From assembly GCA_032158125.1 (NCBI GenBank), contig JASKOT010000059.1:1-48844 (forward strand): 48,844 bases of DNA. The letters are read 5' to 3'. The notes under the pieces were generated by a model. It saw only the letters and a program-made list of their open reading frames with translations. It was not told the origin of the DNA and did no database searches. Shown one piece after another: positions 44,249 to 48,844 of the stretch. A program made the position numbers and the translations under genes. Source of the DNA: Papiliotrema nemorosa (lineage: Eukaryota > Basidiomycota > Tremellomycetes > Tremellales > Rhynchogastremaceae). Within the stretch, counting starts at the first letter, position 1. Every line of letters starts with the position of its first letter.

Positions 44249-44857
44249 TCACTTGAGCGGCCAGGCTTGCGATCGCCCTTCCTCGATCGATGCTCCGCTC
44301 TTTGCTTTCCACCTGGAGAAATGGTGCTTTAAATCCTCTTTGGCTGCCGGCGCACCAGCTCCAGTCCACTGACCGATGTGCTCCGCTGTGTTAGATAGTG
44401 CTGCTTTTATATCCGCGTGAAACGCTTCTGCGGTAACAGAGTTGGAAGCTATAGCAGTGATGGTAACGCAATCGTCGTGCGGACGGTCAGCAATATGCTC
44501 CTTCAGCCTGCTAATACAGATATCTTTCGAGACTGCTGGTGAGGTATCGACTCTAATTGGTATATCGACTTTTTTCGGGGATATAACATTTGGTGATTGG
44601 GCAGGGCGAATCTCTGGTCTTCCCTGGGAGCCGTTTGGCCTTGTAGCCGCTTCAAAGCTCCAAACGGTGTCGGATTCAGTCTCCTCGCAGACAGATTCAG
44701 GGAGTGCATTGAAGATCAAGCGGCGACCCGATGATACACCTCGCTGCACGAGTCGTACAGATCTTCGTTGACTTCAGAATACTCTGAGCGAGGTCGAGTG
44801 CCGTAACGACTCCTTGGGCAGTGTATACGAAGCTTCCATGAGATCATCAGGTCGCAT
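44249..44857 (-). CDS. Hypothetical protein, no recognised family
   Basis: Two exons, in transcript order 44857-44783 and 44743-44249, would give 189 residues. The second exon is a 165-codon open frame without an internal ATG, so an upstream exon is needed. Joining across a 39-nt intron (GTATTC donor, CGTGCAG acceptor) supplies an in-frame ATG. The product starts MRPDDLMEASY and has a middle part with KKVDIPIRVDTSPAVSK and VTITAIASNSVTAEAFHADI; it ends in a charged tail. It has no signal peptide, membrane segment or motif I recognise. It could instead be a mis-joined 5' part of the transporter gene, but the stop codon and 224-nt gap argue against that. Confidence 0.4.
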
Positions 44858-45411
44858 CGGGGTCTACGGATGGTCGAAGTCGTGGTCAGACTGCGAGTGA
44901 TTCAGCATACCGAAGGGAACAGCCAGCTAGCTACACTCCAGGAGGGCCCAAGCCGAGTGTGACAGGCCTTCCAAATCCTTGACAGTAGCTAGTACAGGCA
45001 AGGCTGACAAGGATCGCACCCGGATGTACCGACTCTATGCTTCCATAATCTGATGCTTGCTTCATTTGATGCTTGCTTCATTTGATGCTTGCTTCATTTG
45101 TCACTACGTGTTGTCAGTGTCAACGCTCTTGGCGAATTCACGACATGCCGTAGAGGCTCTGCCATTTTTGCTCGTCAAGACTGGAGCTGCCGTTTGAGTT
45201 GTTCAGTGGTTCCGTGGCTGTTTGCTGTTGGCTTACACAATTCGCAGGGTCGAATGATAGAAGATGGGAAGACCGGTTTGCCATTGATCCCAGACAGACT
45301 TGTTGACGCCCCTCTGATGGTCGACAAGAAGAGAGAGAGATCAACTTGGTAAATAACGAAAAATGGTGTTGATTGTCTTCTCTCGCTCCTTGGGGGTTCA
45401 TCACCTCACGT
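44858..45411. other. Divergent intergenic region with a short tandem repeat
   Basis: These 554 bases separate the orphan minus-strand gene from the J-protein gene. A threefold 16-bp tandem repeat lies at 45051-45098. An 87-codon plus-strand frame at 45089-45352 and its minus-strand counterpart have no family features. I see no tRNA or other RNA gene. Confidence 0.5.
45051..45098. repeat. 16-bp direct tandem repeat, three perfect copies
   Basis: The unit TGATGCTTGCTTCATT occurs three times head to tail without spacers. It lies about 310 bases upstream of the J-protein start codon, so it is either replication slippage or a repeated binding site. It is not CRISPR-like. Confidence 0.9.
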
Positions 45412-48245
45412 ATGGGTAACGATCAGTCACGCTCATCCAATTCGACAGGAGACGAGGGCTCAAGCGATGGTCGACCCCCAGACTACTATCAACTGCTGGA
45501 GGTGACAGAGGATGCGACAGCCGATGAAATCAAGGTGAGGCTTCTTGCGACTGGCGAGGGTGTTGCTCAAGCTCATCTCGTTAGCGATCATATCGCAGAC
45601 TTGCAGTTGGTCGCCTTTGCATAGACTGATACGCGGTTGTGCTAATGCACGTGTAGCTAGTCAATCATCCCGACAAGAATCCTGATCGAGTTGAACAAGC
45701 GACCAAGCTCTTCGCTGACCTACAACATGCCTACGAGGTGAGCCTTGCTTTGCCTCTAAGGAATTATCATCATTGACCTTCACAGATACTCAGCGATCCC
45801 AATGTATGTCAGAGCCATGTCTCTGACATCTCCGTGCTAATCTTTTGCAGGAAAGAGCTTTCTACGACACGCATAGAAACGCCCCGGTCGCGACGACCGA
45901 CGACGACCTGTTCAACCACGTCAGATCGGGAGATAAAGCTCGCGCGGACCCAGATGCCAAGCTGAACAAACGCCGTCGAGGCGACCCTGGCGTACGACTG
46001 GAACAGTTGATGAGGTTCTTTGACCCCAAGATCGCGCGCAGATTGGACAACACCAACGAGGTAGGCTTCAGAATGTCTTTGCCCCATACTGATGCCATCT
46101 TAGGGCTTCTATTCGGTCTATCGGTCTCTTTTTGCTCTCCTCGCATCTGATGAATCACTTCATTCGGACGATATCGTTGATTATCCTTCTTTTGGAGACG
46201 CTTCTACACCCTTCGCACCGACGGCTGGCACTTCAAGATCAGATACAAACCAGATACCCTGCGCTCGGGATTTCTACATCGCGTGGGTGAGCTTCTCCAC
46301 AGCGAAAAGGTTCGATTGGGTCGCAAAATGGGATGTAGAGCGAGGCGAAGACCGGTCGATGCGTCGACTCATGGAAAAAGAGAACAAGAAGATCCGCGAC
46401 GACTACAAAAAGGAGTACAACGCTACGGTCCGCGTGAGTTCGGGCACCATCCGAGCTGACCACCAGCAATTGGTCTCATTTGTGCAACACCGCGATCCGC
46501 GTTACAAAGCTCATCAGGCCAGACTCGCCCGGCAAGAAAATACTTCAGGAGCCAGCACGCCCCAGCATCGAGATAAGGGACGCAAGCGCGAAGAAGAGCG
46601 TATGAAGGCGGCGGCCGAGTACCAGGAGCAAGCGTGGCAAGTCGTTCAAGACTCGTCTGAGGAGTCGCAGGCCGAATCCGAGGCAGGCGAGGCGTTGGAG
46701 TGCGTAGCATGCAACAAAACGTTTCAATCTGAAGCGAGTTGGAATAATCACGAGAGGAGCAAGAAGCACAAGCAAGCCATGTACCGGTATGTCCCGCAGC
46801 GTAACCGTCACAGCTAATCAGCTGATGTCAAAGGCTTCGCAAAGAAATGGTTTTAGAAGACGAGACGTTAGGCTTCTCAGAGCTCAATATCGAGGCTGAT
46901 ACGGTCGCCGAGGAGGATTACCCAGGATCCGTCAACGATAATGTCAAACCGTCGGATCAGCCCGTCATGTCTGTCCCACCTTCAGAACCACACGAGGGGC
47001 TCAACAACTTAGAAGGAGACCCCCTGGAAATGTCTGCGCCAAGCATTTGGAATAGCGCTCCAGAAGCCGAGCAAGTCACTGAGGGTCTATCGACCCCCCT
47101 GACGAAACGAGAGAAGCGTCGCATGAAAGAAGCGAGAAAACTGGCAGAGGTACAACAGCTAGAGCACTCGAAAGGCAAGCCCACAAAGACGGCTCGCGAC
47201 AGCCTGAGTGCAACCGCCATAAAGCAAGAGAAAAACGTATACACGAAGCAGAGCGTCACGAAGCTTGAGTCCAAGGCCAACGCCGATCCTCAAACAGGAT
47301 GGAGTCGTGCGACCATCGACGAGATCGTGCAAAGTATCGATAAGAGGAGCGAGAAACTAGCCAGCAGGTGGGCGTCTGCTCTTCCAGGTGAGTACCCCCT
47401 GATGGACCTTTCACCTTTCACTGACCCCAGACCTGCTGCATACCTTGCGCCAGCAACTGCCCTGCCAAAACGTTCAGATAATTTGTCTCGGAATCGGTAA
47501 ACCTTTCCACGACAAGACTGCTCAGATCCAGCTCGCATTGCTCAGCTACCTTTCTCACATACTAAAGGTGCACATTTGCGAACAGACGTCTGCGACTCGA
47601 AACCCCTGCTGACACTCCAGGCGAAGCAAGTTTCAGCGTACGACCCTTTGTGGGACGATGGTGACCGCGACGTCATTACGGGACTCGGGTATCGAGTATT
47701 GCCAGAAAATAGAGTGCGTCATGAGTTTGCATGGAAGTGCTCGACTGATTCGACCAGCTCGGCAAGTATCAGCTCGATACCGACATTCCTCAATTGTTCT
47801 ATCTACCTCATTGTCCTCGCGCTCTGTATCAATCCTTTTTACAGCACAACTACCAGCCTGGATTGTGCAGCCCTGGCTGGCTGCTATTAGGCAACGATTT
47901 GTCCGAATACGTGGAGGATCGGGACGTGGAAAAGCAAGCCGACGGCTTCGTCAAAGCGAGAAAGAAACGCAAGGGTAAAGCTACCGATAACCGTCCGAAG
48001 ACTGATGGTGTTCTTCAACGATTAGGTATGGATTGCCAAGTGGCCTGGCAAAGACGACTGATGGATCAGTGCCTCATCTACAGCGTATGCCCTTATCGAC
48101 ACTGCCGGATACGAACCTACCAGGCTTCGCCAGGGCCTTCTTAAGCCTCAGCTTCCAGTGGCTTCCCGAGAACGCGGCCGATCTGATCGATTGGACCTCC
48201 CCCTTACCGGATATCGTATGGCCAGAAGACGGCGAGCTCCGATAA
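45412..48245 (+). CDS. Jjj1-type J-domain protein continuous with a C-terminal SRR1 domain
   Basis: Twelve exons give 776 residues: 45412-45534, 45585-45605, 45657-45737, 45786-45803, 45851-46060, 46104-46433, 46467-46786, 46834-47387, 47431-47567, 47621-47713, 47758-48025 and 48070-48245. The J domain (about 24-95) has DYYQLLEVTEDATADEIKR, SYRRLALVNHPDKNPDR (HPD at 52-54) and EILSDPNERAFYD. Then come the Jjj1/DNAJC21 core (FYIAWVSFSTAKRFDW, RRLMEKENKK, LVSFVQHRDPRYK) and a C2H2 finger near 339-361. Jjj1 works with Hsp70 in cytosolic 60S maturation. After a Lys/Glu-rich segment the frame continues into an SRR1-type domain from about 545: VQIICLGIGKPF, IQLALLSYLSHIL, SAYDPLWDDGDRDVI, FYLPHCPRALYQSFL and LLLGNDLSEY. 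The usual second C2H2 finger of Jjj1 is not seen. Exon 8 (46834-47387) is one open frame spanning the transition. Exons of 21 and 18 nt are required to complete the J domain. Confidence 0.85.
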
Positions 48246-48775
48246 AGCAGCTCTGGATTCCGGCCCCCCTTGGGTCTCTTGCCTGTGTCCTGATCTTAGA
48301 GTGCATCCATATCAAAAACCCGGCATGACAATCCGAGATTCACAAATCACAGTGTCTCAAACGATCAGCGAGTTGTTACATATCTTGCTGCTTTTGCCTG
48401 GTCTATCAGGTGCTCTGAATTGTGTCACAATGCTTCATGCTTCCCTACCAATTGCCAGCCCAATGCAAGACTAGCTTATGTAGGCAAGGGAATAGGTAGT
48501 CAATGCGTACAGTATAATAAGTAGTTACCAGTGACTGAGTTGGCTAAGTTGTTGATGGTTGAATAATAATTGGTGAGGTAGGCAATGTAAACAAAGCAGA
48601 GGGAAATAGACAAGGGGGTGGTGTCAGAAGCGTGAGGTTGATCCTATCCTGGATTGGCCCTAACCTAAAGGAAGTTTGTCGAAACTGGTTGAAGGTCGTT
48701 GGGGACTGAGAGTAGCCAACTGTCATGAAGGCTACCTCGACGCGACTTACTTTTGCCACCAACGACCGAGGATAT
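48246..48775. other. Intergenic region downstream of the J-protein/SRR1 gene
   Basis: These 530 bases follow the stop codon of the fusion gene. They are A/T-richer than coding sequence. A 72-codon minus-strand frame at 48544-48762 is proline/threonine-rich and unsupported. I see no RNA gene or repeat. Confidence 0.5.
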
Positions 48776-48844
48776 ATGACCGAGACCTCAACGACTTCGC
48801 CTATTTCGCTGGAATCGCCTACTTCAACGACTACTCGACGATTC
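48776..48844 (+). CDS. Possible 5' end of a further gene, cut by the window edge
   Basis: An ATG at 48776 opens a frame that runs to the end of the window for 23 codons, reading METS/Thr/Pro-like low-complexity sequence (MTETSTTSPISLESP and so on). Ser/Thr/Pro-rich N-termini are common in these genes, and the upstream spacing suits a promoter. There are too few codons to identify a family. Confidence 0.3.
   Translation, partial: MTETSTTSPISLESPTSTTTRRF

Noticed and set aside
45051..45098. CRISPR-like repeat
   Set aside because: The three units are directly adjacent with no spacers, and the genome is clearly eukaryotic.
48544..48762. 72-codon minus-strand frame near the window end
   Set aside because: Short, proline/threonine-rich, with no homology signal or visible splice partner.
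48..48800. tRNA or rRNA genes in intergenic regions
   Set aside because: I looked for B-box-like GGTTCRANNCC motifs and cloverleaf-sized segments in the main intergenic regions by eye and found none; a covariance-model scan would be needed to exclude them fully.
1..48844. A secondary-metabolite cluster, mobile element or viral remnant
   Set aside because: No polyketide synthase, NRPS, terpene synthase, transposase, reverse transcriptase or viral gene signature appears on either strand; nearly all coding space is taken by conserved housekeeping genes.

Overview
This window is nuclear DNA from an intron-dense fungus, most likely a basidiomycetous yeast of the Tremellomycetes (Cryptococcus-like relatives). 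The evidence is gene content (a ceramide glucosyltransferase, ERMES Mmm1, a Kin4-type kinase and a Spg1/Tem1 GTPase), more than one hundred very short spliceosomal introns (mostly 31-56 nt, very often exactly 33 nt, with GTRNGT donors, CTGAC/CTAAT branch sites and YAG acceptors), and tightly packed genes on alternating strands. I cannot assign a genus. The first ~115 bases are homopolymer-rich and look like a contig edge. All gene models were spliced by hand; exon phases were checked for every gene except one stretch of the 6TM transporter.

Layout. 1-1001: 5' leader. 1002-5507 (+): Kin4-like kinase. 5961-7626 (-): MMM1. 7979-8572 (+): LYR protein of the ETFRF1/LYRM5 type. 8941-16978 (-): UTP20. 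17249-18371 (+): Maf-like nucleotide pyrophosphatase. 18387-19657 (-): membrane-anchored PPP-like metallophosphatase. 19724-20744 (+): membrane-anchored methyltransferase. 20749-22003 (-): RAD18. 22491-23973 (+): ceramide glucosyltransferase. 24073-25052 (-): secreted Cys-rich protein. 25875-28415 (+): GPH/SLC45-type sugar transporter. 28707-32515 (+): exocyst SEC8. 32854-36533 (+): mitochondrial AAA ATPase. 36558-38725 (-): Mmc1-like dynamin-related pseudo-GTPase. 38962-39850 (+): SPG1/TEM1. 40132-44024 (-): ArAE-type 6TM transporter. 44249-44857 (-): orphan protein. 45412-48245 (+): JJJ1-type J-protein continuing into an SRR1 domain. 48776-48844 (+): possible start of a further gene.

The genes are mostly housekeeping rather than a functional cluster. 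Themes recur: mitochondrial structure (MMM1, LYR protein, AAA ATPase, Mmc1-like), ribosome assembly (UTP20, JJJ1), mitotic exit (Kin4-like kinase and the Spg1/Tem1 GTPase that such kinases regulate indirectly through a GAP), and sphingolipid synthesis and membrane delivery (GCS1, SEC8). Convergent pairs are extremely close (4, 15 and 24 nt between stop codons) and one divergent pair has only 66 nt between start codons.

The most notable observations are the apparent JJJ1-SRR1 fusion, the dynamin-like protein with a degenerate P-loop, the sharp 33-nt intron length mode with many stop-free introns, two GC-AG introns with GCAAGT donors, and a 5-nt microexon. No transposons, tRNA/rRNA genes, CRISPR arrays or secondary-metabolite cluster were seen.
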